DNA of 64,000 nucleotides from Qipengyuania flava (GTDB lineage: Bacteria; Pseudomonadota; Alphaproteobacteria; Sphingomonadales; Sphingomonadaceae), in assembly GCF_019448255.1 (NCBI RefSeq), contig NZ_CP080410.1, positions 2,046,001-2,110,000 on the forward strand. Reading direction: 5' to 3'. The notes under the pieces are model-generated. The model was given only the letters and a program-made list of their open reading frames with translations. It had not been told where the DNA came from and searched no databases. Shown one piece after another: positions 41,515 to 48,868 of this stretch (positions are counted from its first letter, which is position 1; the number at the start of each line of letters is the position of its first letter). A program made the translations under genes and the position numbers.

Positions 41515-41621
41515 GTGGAATTCCTCGTGAGGGGGAGTGACGTGCCGCCACCCCTTTGATGATCAATGTGACCGCCCGGTGACCGTTCCGCCCATTCGCG
41601 GAACCAGCCACCGGCCGAGCC

Positions 41622-42092
41622 TTACCAGCGGTAGTGCGAGAAGGCGCGGTTCGCGTCCGCCATGCGGTGCGTGTCTTCGCGCTTCTTGACCGCGTTGCCG
41701 CGGTTGTTGGCCGCATCCATGAGCTCGCCCGACAGGCGCGCCGACATGGTGGTTTCCGGACGACCGCGCGCGGCCGAGATCAGCCAGCGGATCGCGAGGG
41801 CCTGGGCACGCTCGGGGCGAACCTCGACCGGCACCTGGTAGGTCGCACCACCGACGCGGCGGCTGCGCACTTCGACCTGCGGCTTGATGTTGTCGAGCGC
41901 TGCGTGGAACAGTTCCACCGGGTTCGACTTGGCCTTGGCTTCGACCGTATCGAGGGCCGAATAGACGATCCCTTCGGCAACAGCCTTCTTACCGTCGAGC
42001 ATGAGGTTGTTCATGAACTTCGACAGGACCTGATCACCGAACTTCGGATCAGGCAGGATTTCCCGCTTCTCGGGACGACGACGACGTGACAT
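41622..42092 (-). CDS. rpsG: 30S ribosomal protein S7
   Basis: S7 organises the head of the small subunit. The 156 residues start [19 protein letters not shown] and contain [20 protein letters not shown] and [20 protein letters not shown]. The frame is open to 42125, but the family start is at 42092. In E. coli S7 represses its own operon by binding the rpsL-rpsG spacer; the long structured spacer upstream here makes a comparable control plausible. Confidence 0.97.
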   Translation of the reverse strand: MSRRRRPEKREILPDPKFGDQVLSKFMNNLMLDGKKAVAEGIVYSALDTVEAKAKSNPVELFHAALDNIKPQVEVRSRRVGGATYQVPVEVRPERAQALAIRWLISAARGRPETTMSARLSGELMDAANNRGNAVKKREDTHRMADANRAFSHYRW

Positions 42093-42148
42093 CTTTTTAA
42101 ACTCCTTTGGAGTGCGGCGGATCATCCGATCCGCCTTGCGGTGCCAGC

Positions 42149-42221
42149 CCTCTCCGAGTCTCCGGCCCTTTGGCCGGCCACCAGGACACTACCTTCGTAT
42201 GGTGTCCGGGCGGAGGAGAGG
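42149..42221 (-). ncRNA. Predicted three-stem RNA fold upstream of rpsG
   Basis: Outer arms cctctcc (42149-42155) and ggagagg (42215-42221) enclose two perfect inner stems: ccggcc/ggccgg (42162-42167, 42172-42177; 4-nt loop) and ggacac/gtgtcc (42184-42189, 42202-42207; 12-nt loop). Together they would form a three-way junction on the minus-strand message, ending 57 nt before the rpsG start. It could be a protein-binding leader for S7 or a stabilising element. Confidence 0.45.
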
Positions 42222-42247
42222 ACTGTCCCCGCGTTGAAACCTTGGGC

Positions 42248-42334
42248 CTTCGGTTCCGGTCCGCTTCCCCACCCGGCTACCCTATGAGGATAATGCCTTG
42301 GGTGGCCGGGTGGGGGAGCGGGCCGGTGCCGAAG
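42248..42334 (-). ncRNA. Very long hairpin in the rpsL-rpsG spacer (35-nt arms)
   Basis: The arms 42248-42282 and 42300-42334 are complementary at 30 of 35 positions and enclose a 17-nt loop (42283-42299). Four of the five mismatches are G:U pairs if the plus strand is read as RNA, and A:C if the minus strand is read. The stem remains long in either case. No U-tract follows on the minus strand. It may be a regulatory RNA element, a plus-strand small RNA or the remnant of a small palindromic mobile repeat. Confidence 0.5.
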
Positions 42335-42373
42335 CTGACGACGGATGTCGTCAGCGCACCCAACAAAAATCCC

Positions 42374-42745
42374 TTACTTCGGACGCTTGGCGCCGTACTT
42401 CGAACGGCTCTGCTTGCGGTCCTTCACGCCCTGCGTGTCGAGCACGCCGCGAAGGACGTGGTAGCGGACGCCGGGAAGGTCGCGAACACGGCCGCCGCGG
42501 ATGAGCACAACGGAGTGCTCCTGCAGGTTGTGGCCTTCGCCCGGGATGTAGGAGATGACTTCGCGCTGGTTCGTCAGGCGAACCTTGGCGACCTTGCGCA
42601 GAGCCGAGTTCGGCTTCTTCGGGGTCGTCGTGTAGACGCGGGTGCAAACGCCGCGCTTCTGCGGGTTCTGCTCCATTGCAGGGACCTTGCTCTTGGCCTT
42701 CTGCGGAACGCGGCCCTTGCGGACCAGCTGGTTAATCGTCGGCAT
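42374..42745 (-). CDS. rpsL: 30S ribosomal protein S12, with R88
   Basis: S12 lies at the decoding site. The 123 residues contain [18 protein letters not shown] (K43 conserved) and [17 protein letters not shown]. At position 88, lysine in E. coli, the codon (42484-42482) is CGC for arginine. K88R is a classic streptomycin-resistance change. The neighbouring D89, target of RimO methylthiolation, is kept. It is the first gene of the str operon and is followed by the 281-bp structured spacer before rpsG. Confidence 0.98.
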   Translation of the reverse strand: MPTINQLVRKGRVPQKAKSKVPAMEQNPQKRGVCTRVYTTTPKKPNSALRKVAKVRLTNQREVISYIPGEGHNLQEHSVVLIRGGRVRDLPGVRYHVLRGVLDTQGVKDRKQSRSKYGAKRPK

Positions 42746-42783
42746 AGAATACTCTTCTCTTCACCGTTTGGACTGACCCATCA

Positions 42784-42806
42784 GCAAAAGTGGGCACCGG
42801 TTTTGC
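42784..42806. repeat. Palindromic element GCAAAA-N11-TTTTGC
   Basis: The sequence 42784-42806 begins with gcaaaa and ends with ttttgc around gtgggcaccgg, and the flanks (about 42772-42822) extend the symmetry imperfectly. It resembles extragenic palindromic repeats seen in many alphaproteobacteria, with an AAAACCGGTGCCCACTTTTGC core. It lies 39 bp upstream of rpsL. Only one copy was noticed in this window. Confidence 0.5.
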
Positions 42807-43109
42807 GCCCGGATGGATCAGCATACTAAGTGGCGACTAGCGGGTTGATCGGCGATGCGTCGGGTTCGTGCCTGGCTCGCGCGCGGCGCTGGAAAAGCAC
42901 CGGGGCGGCGTGATCGCACGAGCCTGAAACGCTCCACCCATCGGCCCACACGGCCACCGGGTTACTTTGACGGCTGCCCCCAGCTTTCGCTGCAATAGAA
43001 AAGGGCCCGCCTGGTAAAAGGGGAGCCCCGGGACATGACCGGCAATGTTCAGCTCTATCTGCCCGTTGGAGGGAATCGCACAAGGCGGACCCTACACCGG
43101 ATGGGCGCG

Positions 43110-43138
43110 CACATAGTGCGGGAGGGGGGATGGGTCAA
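43110..43138 (-). promoter_or_regulatory. Possible str operon promoter
   Basis: On the minus strand TTGACC (43138-43133) is followed by a 17-bp spacer and TATGTG (43115-43110). The -35 element is good, the -10 element poor. It would leave a leader of about 360 nt before rpsL, so a promoter closer to the gene is also possible. Confidence 0.3.
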
Positions 43139-43152
43139 GGGTGGAGGAACGG

Positions 43153-44562
43153 TCAATCCTCCCCTGTCAACGCGGCGACATCGTTCAACAAGTTCGGATA
43201 ATTCGTTGGGGATGCCCGGAGATTGGTCTTACCCAAGAACCAAGAAATGTACTCATACATTGGGTCCTCCGAGTCACCGGCAACACGCATCGCATCGCGA
43301 TCCGAATGCCGGTAAATATCCCCAAGAACTCTAATGACAGAATCAGCTTCAACCCATTTAAATTGCCTAATACTGTTGCCGAATCCGAATGACCAATTTC
43401 GACCCTCCGCCCTGTCTTCACCGACAATATTTCTACAAATTGTTTCAGTTAGATGAATTGCCTCAATGTCATCATTTCTTAATATCGCGATAGACGTCTG
43501 CAGCATGTCAAAAAACTTAAAAACATCTCTTGGGGAAACGTTGTAGAAACTTAGCAGGGAAGAAATGTATTGGTCTCGACCAATCTCGCGCCGATTTGCA
43601 TCATTGATCTTGGGGAAGGCAAGACACTCACCATCTTGCAGGCGGGAAAAGAGTTTCTGCACAAGCGCGGTTAGCGGAGGGAATGGCAGATTAATCCTGC
43701 GGTCGATGAAGCGCTGCAGATACGCACCTCCATCAAAGCGATTTCCGTAGAGACCAGAGACCGCCTTTCCTAGCTGGTCGGAATTCACGCCGAGAATGAA
43801 GACGACACCCGGAACACCAAACAAGTGCCTTATCTCTTCAAGGAATTTTATCGCATAAGAAGGACGGCAACGATCTAGCTCGTCGACGATAATAAAAATC
43901 GATTTACCGTCACTCCCTTCACTAAGTGAAGCAACCAAGGCCGCGAGCGACCTTTTCATATCTTCGATAGCTCTTACGCCAGATTCGAATTCGGTAATTC
44001 TCGCAGAGATTATTTTATTCGAGTCGATTGCCTTCAGCTCTCGATCAAACTCCTCGATCGAGTCCTTGACGGCATCATCAATCGCATCTTCCACATCATC
44101 CATCACCCCTTCTGAAGCACCACTTAAAACCTGCGAAATTCCCTCAACCGCTCCTTGAGTGACAGCTAGCTGCGCCCCGCGCTTTAACGCACCCTTGCCT
44201 CCGATAATCATTACCCGTCCGGCTTTCGAAGCAAACTCCAGCCACTTCGCCTTCACCTTATCGTCTTTGGCAATCTGTGATCCAATTGATCGCTTCAACA
44301 CAGACGCAATCGCTGTCAGAGGATCATCGAGAAGATCGCCGCTCCAAGCGTCTATGAACGCGACCGGGTTGCCCCCCTCCAACTCAAGCTCAAGACCTCG
44401 GAGAAAGAAGCTTTTTCCAATACCGTAGTCCGCATCCACCGCAACGACTAGCGACCGGTCCCCATCAAGGAGTGTCCCGTGTCGAGAGACAGTCTTGCAG
44501 TAGGCAATCAGATCTTGAGCTAGTTGTCGACGCTCAAATAGATCTTCATTCCAACTGCGCAT
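43153..44562 (-). CDS. KAP-family P-loop NTPase, likely acquired
   Basis: The 469-residue protein has the Walker A motif DADYGIGKS at about 43-51 and the Walker B motif IFIIVDELDRC at about 222-232, the KAP signature. Between them lies a long insertion (about 105-190), including a small-residue-rich region where other KAP proteins have membrane helices. The start is ATG at 44562, with a perfect ggagg site five bases upstream; the frame extends to 44622 only through a TTG codon. Lines counted by eye are about 40-45% GC, far below the surrounding genes. Some KAP proteins act in phage exclusion (PifA of the F plasmid), but no partner gene is present. Confidence 0.85.
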   Translation of the reverse strand: MRSWNEDLFERRQLAQDLIAYCKTVSRHGTLLDGDRSLVVAVDADYGIGKSFFLRGLELELEGGNPVAFIDAWSGDLLDDPLTAIASVLKRSIGSQIAKDDKVKAKWLEFASKAGRVMIIGGKGALKRGAQLAVTQGAVEGISQVLSGASEGVMDDVEDAIDDAVKDSIEEFDRELKAIDSNKIISARITEFESGVRAIEDMKRSLAALVASLSEGSDGKSIFIIVDELDRCRPSYAIKFLEEIRHLFGVPGVVFILGVNSDQLGKAVSGLYGNRFDGGAYLQRFIDRRINLPFPPLTALVQKLFSRLQDGECLAFPKINDANRREIGRDQYISSLLSFYNVSPRDVFKFFDMLQTSIAILRNDDIEAIHLTETICRNIVGEDRAEGRNWSFGFGNSIRQFKWVEADSVIRVLGDIYRHSDRDAMRVAGDSEDPMYEYISWFLGKTNLRASPTNYPNLLNDVAALTGED

Positions 44563-44822
44563 ACTTACCTCCGCACTTTCTCGGTATTCTATCTTCTTCG
44601 CATCGCGATCAATCGAATTCAATAATCTGGCACACTTTTCTCCTCATTCCATGCGATAAGTCTCGCTATTCCCTGTTCCGAAGGCGAATTCATCTCTCAT
44701 TTATTCGTCACTTTACAATTTGTCGTAAGACAAGCTAATTCTGCTCTCATCAAAGGGCTTATGCTTGCGGCCTCAAGAAACCATTTTCCTACTCCTCTGG
44801 AATATGCATTTTGGGGTGGGCC

Positions 44823-45518
44823 ATGAGTTCAGACCGCCCTGCCCCCACCCGCGCCACTCCCCGCCAGGCGACCTCCGCCGTCGCCTTTGTCGGCGAGGAG
44901 CCGGGGGCCGATGATCCCTTGCTGGCGTTCGAGCCGTTCCTCCACACGCAGCCGCGCCGCAATTCGATCACGCCCGATCTCCAGCGCCGGTTCGTCGCCA
45001 CGCTGGCGGCCACCGGCATCGTCAAGGTCGCGGCCAAGCGGATCGGGAAGAGCATCGAGGCGCTCTACAAGCTGCGCGCGCGGCCCGGGGCGGAGGGGTT
45101 TGCCGAGGCCTGGGACGCGGCGGTGGAGCGCGGGGCGCGGCGGCTCGAGGACCTGGCGATGGAGCGCGCCATGCTCGGCACGCGCACGCCGATCGTCTCC
45201 GGCGGGGAAATCCTCGGCCATTGGGACAAGCCCGACAACGCGCTGCTGCGCTTCCTCCTCGCCCACCGCCTGCCGCAGACCTACGGCGTGCAGCGCGTGG
45301 CCGTGGGGATGAAGGGCGCCGCGCCTGCGCCCTCGCCCGAACCCTCGCCAGCGAAGGACCCTTACGAGGAATCGGACGATTTCCTCCACCGGCTGAACCT
45401 TCGCTTCGAGGTCCAGCGGCGCAAGATGCTGCTCCTGGGCGAGCTCACCCCGTCCGAGGCCGAACAGCGCGAAATCGACGCCGACCGCGACGCCTTCTTC
45501 GCCCTCACCCGCGAATAG
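44823..45518 (+). CDS. HTH protein resembling phage terminase small subunits
   Basis: The 231-residue protein has a helix-turn-helix-like region at about 52-85 (RRFVATLAATGIVKVAAKRI), followed by a pattern typical of terminase small-subunit-like proteins: EGFAEAWDAAVERG and then LEDLAMERAMLG. The C-terminal part is Pro-rich and then charged. No phage genes adjoin it, so it is probably a chromosomal DNA-binding protein of this fold. The start is the ATG at 44823 rather than the TTG at 44811. The 260 bp upstream are AT-rich and shared with the KAP gene promoter region. Confidence 0.65.
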   Translation: MSSDRPAPTRATPRQATSAVAFVGEEPGADDPLLAFEPFLHTQPRRNSITPDLQRRFVATLAATGIVKVAAKRIGKSIEALYKLRARPGAEGFAEAWDAAVERGARRLEDLAMERAMLGTRTPIVSGGEILGHWDKPDNALLRFLLAHRLPQTYGVQRVAVGMKGAAPAPSPEPSPAKDPYEESDDFLHRLNLRFEVQRRKMLLLGELTPSEAEQREIDADRDAFFALTRE

Positions 45519-45550
45519 CGCCCCTCCCCTGTCGAGAGGCAGCGCGCACG

Positions 45551-45582
45551 GAAAAGGGGCCGCGCCCGTCGACGCGGCCCCT
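45551..45582 (-). terminator. Hairpin terminator between the HTH and PilZ genes
   Basis: Perfect 10-bp arms (45555-45564 and 45573-45582) enclose an 8-nt loop. On the minus strand TTTTCC follows, consistent with termination of the PilZ gene message about 180 nt past its stop. On the plus strand no U-tract follows, but the stem may still mark the end of the HTH gene. The rest of the 245-bp gap shows nothing else. Confidence 0.5.
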
Positions 45583-45763
45583 GTGACCGGACCCGTCGGC
45601 CCGGCTTCGATGTCCGGCATGGCCCATCGGGAAAGCGCTTGGTTAGGAGATCGTGGCTTTCCGTCCGGCATACCGGCGCTGCGCCACCCGGTGAAAGCGG
45701 GACTCTTCTTGCGAAGTTTGGAACTGTCCCAGGGGGCCGGGCGGCGTGTTTGTGGATCCTTGT

Positions 45764-46495
45764 CTATCCGTGGAGAACATCCTTCCAATAGGCGAGCTGG
45801 CGGTCCGAGATGCGATTGTCCGGCGGGCTGTCGCCCGTGCGGACCCGGGCTTGCGCCTCACCCCGCTCGCTCTCGGGAAACTGGGTTTCGATCAGCTCGG
45901 TGAGGTCGGGCAGGCCCATCGCGCTGCGCAGGTAGACGCCCGTGCGGCCCGCGCGGTGCCAGCGCGTGACGCCGCTGAAGCTGCGCCCGTCTTCGCTGCG
46001 GACGATGAGCGGCGTGTCGAATTCGGTCGGCGGCAGGTCGAGCAGCTGCACGCCGCGCATGGAGGCGTTGACGATCCGGGCCCGGTGCAGGCCGCCCCCG
46101 GCCTCGACCTCCACCGGGATGCTGCAGGGAATGCGGGCGCAGCGCGGGCGCAGGCTGTGGCGCGGTTGGATCGGGCGCAGGTTGCGAAAGCCGATCAGCC
46201 CGCGCTCGGCCCACAGGACATGGGCCGGAAGCGCGCGGTCGCCGTCGGCGAAATAGGCGATGCGGGTTCCCGGTTCGATGGGGTGGAGGACCTCGATCTG
46301 CCCGCCCTGGTGCGACAGCGCACGCAGGATGCCTGGCAAAACCTTGTCCCCCAGCTCGATACCGCAGGGCCGCATGACCTTCACCGCCCCGTTCCGGGTG
46401 GCAAGGTCCAGCGCGCTGGCTGCCGGCTGACCACCCGCTGCACGCGGCGCGGCCGGGTCCGCCATCCTGCCCGATACTTCCGGCAACAACTTCAT
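45764..46495 (-). CDS. PilZ-domain protein (possible c-di-GMP receptor)
   Basis: The 243-residue protein has a C-terminal PilZ domain with an RxxxR motif (R112-HSL-R116) and the second signature N143-A-S-M-R-G148, so c-di-GMP binding is plausible. The N-terminal 100 residues are a separate domain with the sequence GTRIAYFADGDRALPAHVLW, perhaps a second PilZ-like barrel. No membrane segment is evident. The start at 46495 was chosen as the first ATG; the longer frame begins with TTG. No clear ribosome binding site helps to decide. It might act with the c-di-GMP enzyme at 63-2036, but they are far apart. Confidence 0.75.
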   Translation of the reverse strand: MKLLPEVSGRMADPAAPRAAGGQPAASALDLATRNGAVKVMRPCGIELGDKVLPGILRALSHQGGQIEVLHPIEPGTRIAYFADGDRALPAHVLWAERGLIGFRNLRPIQPRHSLRPRCARIPCSIPVEVEAGGGLHRARIVNASMRGVQLLDLPPTEFDTPLIVRSEDGRSFSGVTRWHRAGRTGVYLRSAMGLPDLTELIETQFPESERGEAQARVRTGDSPPDNRISDRQLAYWKDVLHG

Positions 46496-46904
46496 GAACG
46501 ACACAAACACAACTCCCAAGCTTTCCAGGCCCCGCGACCCGAAAGCGAGGCGTTGCGACCCGTCATATGTTAAATGACCAGCGTTCGAAGAACTCGGAGG
46601 CGGGTTATTGTCCCTGCTTTCCGTAATCCTACCAATGAACGGTCTCAATTTGCAGAACCAGTATTTGACCGCGATTCACGGTTTTCTGCTGCGTAACCTA
46701 CGTGAAACACCCTAGTTGCAAGAAACCGGGGAACAACTCGGAAAGTGACGCATACGTACAAGTGCGGTAAGGGATTCCAGCCTATCGCGCTGTAATTCAA
46801 AGGGATGCCACGCGCTGAACGCCAGCATGTAAGGCTTAGAGGGCCTTCAACGCGCCGATGGACGGAATGGAGAGAGTTTAAGCCAGAAAGTATTGGGTGA
46901 TTCT
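46496..46904. other. 409-bp divergent intergenic region
   Basis: The stretch between the PilZ gene and the divergently oriented winged-helix gene must hold both promoters. It is more AT-rich than the flanking genes. I found no convincing -35/-10 pair, repeat, RNA gene or reading frame. Confidence 0.5.
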
Positions 46905-47537
46905 ATGGTCCGGGATGGAGTGATCGAAACCTTCGCGATGACAGGCAGTCCGCTGCTTGCCGATTTCATGCGAAAGGAGGTCGGTCGGCTGTCGCTGATC
47001 GAACCGCTCAAAAGCTCGCCCGTGGGCAAGAAGCTGCTGTCCTTTCTGGTGGAACGGTCCCTCGCGTCAAGCGATCCGATTTCGCAGTACGAGGTGGCCG
47101 AGGCCGGTCTCGACAAGCCCAGCGACGGCGACGACAGCTACCCCCGTGTCCAGGTCTCGCGCTTGCGGCGCATGCTGTCGGAAGTCTATGCCAAGACCTA
47201 CACCCGCAATCCCCCTGACCACGGGCTCTACATCTACATCCCGATCCGCGACTATCGCGCCAGCGCCGCGCCGCTGCCGATTGCCTATCCCGACCTCGCC
47301 GGTCAGTCCGACCCCGCGCCCGTGCTGGAACTCCAGCGGACAGAGGAAAGCGCTGTTCAAAAGGACAGCGCAGACCCGGAGAAAGGCGATGAGGACACCC
47401 CCCTGTTCGATTACCTCCAGAAACGCGTCCGCATACCGCTGGGCAAGCTGTATTTCCTCTATCTCACCAGCGGCCTGTTTTTCATGCTGAGCATCTCGCT
47501 CTTCTCGATCCTCATGTATGTGACGGCCGAGGGCTGA
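46905..47537 (+). CDS. Membrane-anchored winged-helix-type protein
   Basis: The 210-residue protein starts at ATG 46905 (an upstream TTG is less likely). Residues about 38-118 match the pattern of an N-terminal regulatory domain found in many TPR and cyclase-like proteins: GKKLLSFLVERSLA, then RVQVSRLRRMLSEVY and HGLYIYIPIRDY. A charged linker follows, and a single membrane helix (about 183-205) ends the protein, with the N-terminus predicted in the cytoplasm. Such an arrangement recalls ToxR-like regulators turned around. No sensor domain is present on the far side. Confidence 0.6.
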   Translation: MVRDGVIETFAMTGSPLLADFMRKEVGRLSLIEPLKSSPVGKKLLSFLVERSLASSDPISQYEVAEAGLDKPSDGDDSYPRVQVSRLRRMLSEVYAKTYTRNPPDHGLYIYIPIRDYRASAAPLPIAYPDLAGQSDPAPVLELQRTEESAVQKDSADPEKGDEDTPLFDYLQKRVRIPLGKLYFLYLTSGLFFMLSISLFSILMYVTAEG

Positions 47538-47666
47538 TTGCCTCCCGAGCGCAACCTGCAAGGGCAGTGAGATAATCGCCCGGGGATTAGCCTCGCGTCC
47601 GGGCGGCTATCCGGATATAAGGCAAGGAACCAGCGGGTCGCGCCGCGTCATTCGGAAACCCTCGCC

Positions 47667-48317
47667 ATGCAGGACGATCGCAACACCGATCCTGGGCTTC
47701 GCTGGCAGGGCGCCTGCGGGGACGCCTCGATCAACACGCAGCTGGAAGACGGGCGCAACATCTGCATACGCACCGTCGCCGCCCATGACGAGGAGCGACT
47801 GCGCGAAGGCATTGCGCGCATGAGCCCGCGCTCACGCTATCTGCGCTTCTTCTCCGGCGCCGCGAGCCCGCCCGACTGGGTGATCGAGCGGCTGCTGGAC
47901 GTCGACGGGGTCCTCCACCTCGCCTGGGGGGCGATCGACACCTCCGACCCCGCCCAGCCGGCGATGGGTGTGGTCCACGCCATGCGGCCCGACCCGGGCG
48001 AGCGGGTGGCGGAATTCTCGATCGGGGTGGTCGACGAGTATCACGGCCTCGGCCTCGGGCGGATGCTGGCGGCGACCCTGCTGCTCGACGCGCGCGACGA
48101 CGATCTGGACGCCCTGTCCGCCCATGTCCTCTACGAAAACACCGCCGCGATGCGCTTCATCAAGCGGCTCGGGGCCGAGAAAGTGGACCGCGACGGGGGG
48201 ACGCTGGAATTCCGGCTCGACATAGCCGAGGCGCTCGCCCGCCTGCGAGAAGAGAGCGAACCGCCGGGCCTTGCCGACATCTTCGCCCATTTCGACGCGC
48301 TGGAGGGCGGCGGCTAG
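47667..48317 (+). CDS. GNAT-family acetyltransferase
   Basis: The 216-residue protein has the acetyl-CoA-binding motif in VVDEYHGLGLGRMLAATLLLDAR-type sequence (residues about 120-145) and the C-terminal motif YENTAAMRFIKRLGAEKV. A leading segment of about 50 residues (RNTDPGLRWQG) precedes the domain. The sequence RIMSPRSRYLRFF resembles that of GNAT domains in the protein lysine acetyltransferase family; here it is RMSPRSRYLRFFSG. Substrate unknown. It overlaps the next gene, on the other strand, by 4 bp at the 3' end. Confidence 0.82.
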   Translation: MQDDRNTDPGLRWQGACGDASINTQLEDGRNICIRTVAAHDEERLREGIARMSPRSRYLRFFSGAASPPDWVIERLLDVDGVLHLAWGAIDTSDPAQPAMGVVHAMRPDPGERVAEFSIGVVDEYHGLGLGRMLAATLLLDARDDDLDALSAHVLYENTAAMRFIKRLGAEKVDRDGGTLEFRLDIAEALARLREESEPPGLADIFAHFDALEGGG

Positions 48318-48832
48318 CCCCGCCCGCTCGCGAGCAGCGCGTAGATCGCCACATCGCGCAGGCCTGCGTGCGTGGTCTCATGCTCACGGAACAGCGCCTC
48401 GCGGGTGAAGCCGAGGCGTTCGACCAGCCGGATCGAGGGAGTGTTCTCGAAATCGATCTCGGCGAGGATCTTGCGGTTGCCCTCGGCCAGCAGGTGTTCG
48501 ACCAGCACGGCGGTGCATTCGCGCGCGACGCCCCTGCCCTGGGTCTCGGCACAGGTGATGTAGCCGATCTCGACCACGCCATCCTCGTGCCCCGGAACCG
48601 CGACGAAGCGGCCCACGACCCTGTCCTCGCCATCCACGGCGATCCACGTGCGTCCGTCCCACTCGGGATCGGCGAGCCAGCCCCACAGCTCCTCTTCCGA
48701 GGTAAATTCCGCGCGGCTGAGGAAGCGGCACTGGCCGGCATCGCCCAGCGTGCCCATAAGCGCGGCCGCATCGGCGCGCTGCAAGGGGCGCAGGGCGAAC
48801 CGCTCGGTCGAGAAGGTATCGGGAGCAGGCAT
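48314..48832 (-). CDS. GNAT acetyltransferase, RimJ/RimL-like
   Basis: The 172-residue protein has the typical RimJ/RimL layout: ERFALRPLQRADAAALMGTL near the N-terminus, YITCAETQGRGVARECTAVL for acetyl-CoA binding and NTPSIRLVERLGFTREALFR near the end. Members acetylate ribosomal protein N-termini or small molecules such as antibiotics; the substrate here is not evident. It stands in the opposite direction to the other GNAT gene, with overlapping ends. Confidence 0.85.
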   Translation of the reverse strand: MPAPDTFSTERFALRPLQRADAAALMGTLGDAGQCRFLSRAEFTSEEELWGWLADPEWDGRTWIAVDGEDRVVGRFVAVPGHEDGVVEIGYITCAETQGRGVARECTAVLVEHLLAEGNRKILAEIDFENTPSIRLVERLGFTREALFREHETTHAGLRDVAIYALLASGRG

Positions 48833-48868
48833 GGCGGCGCGTTTAGCGCGCCTGCCCGCGCGCGCAAG

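Larger units (their letters stand above)
42746..43152. other. 407-bp gene-free region upstream of rpsL
   Basis: No convincing reading frame is present. The region holds the palindrome at 42784-42806 and a possible promoter at 43110-43138, then meets the end of the KAP NTPase gene. It must contain the promoter of the str operon. The rest of the stretch showed no repeat or RNA gene by eye. Confidence 0.6.

Noticed and set aside
42093-42373. A tRNA or small protein gene in the rpsL-rpsG spacer
   Set aside because: The stems do not fit a cloverleaf (no acceptor CCA, T-loop or anticodon arm of the right size) and no reading frame with a ribosome binding site is present.
43153-45518. A prophage or integrative element around the KAP and HTH genes
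   Set aside because: No integrase, transposase, terminal repeat or attachment site was found in or beside the region.
47667-48832. The pair of GNAT genes as a toxin-antitoxin module
   Set aside because: The genes are convergent, neither partner looks like an HTH or ribbon-helix-helix antitoxin, and both proteins are larger than typical toxin acetyltransferases.
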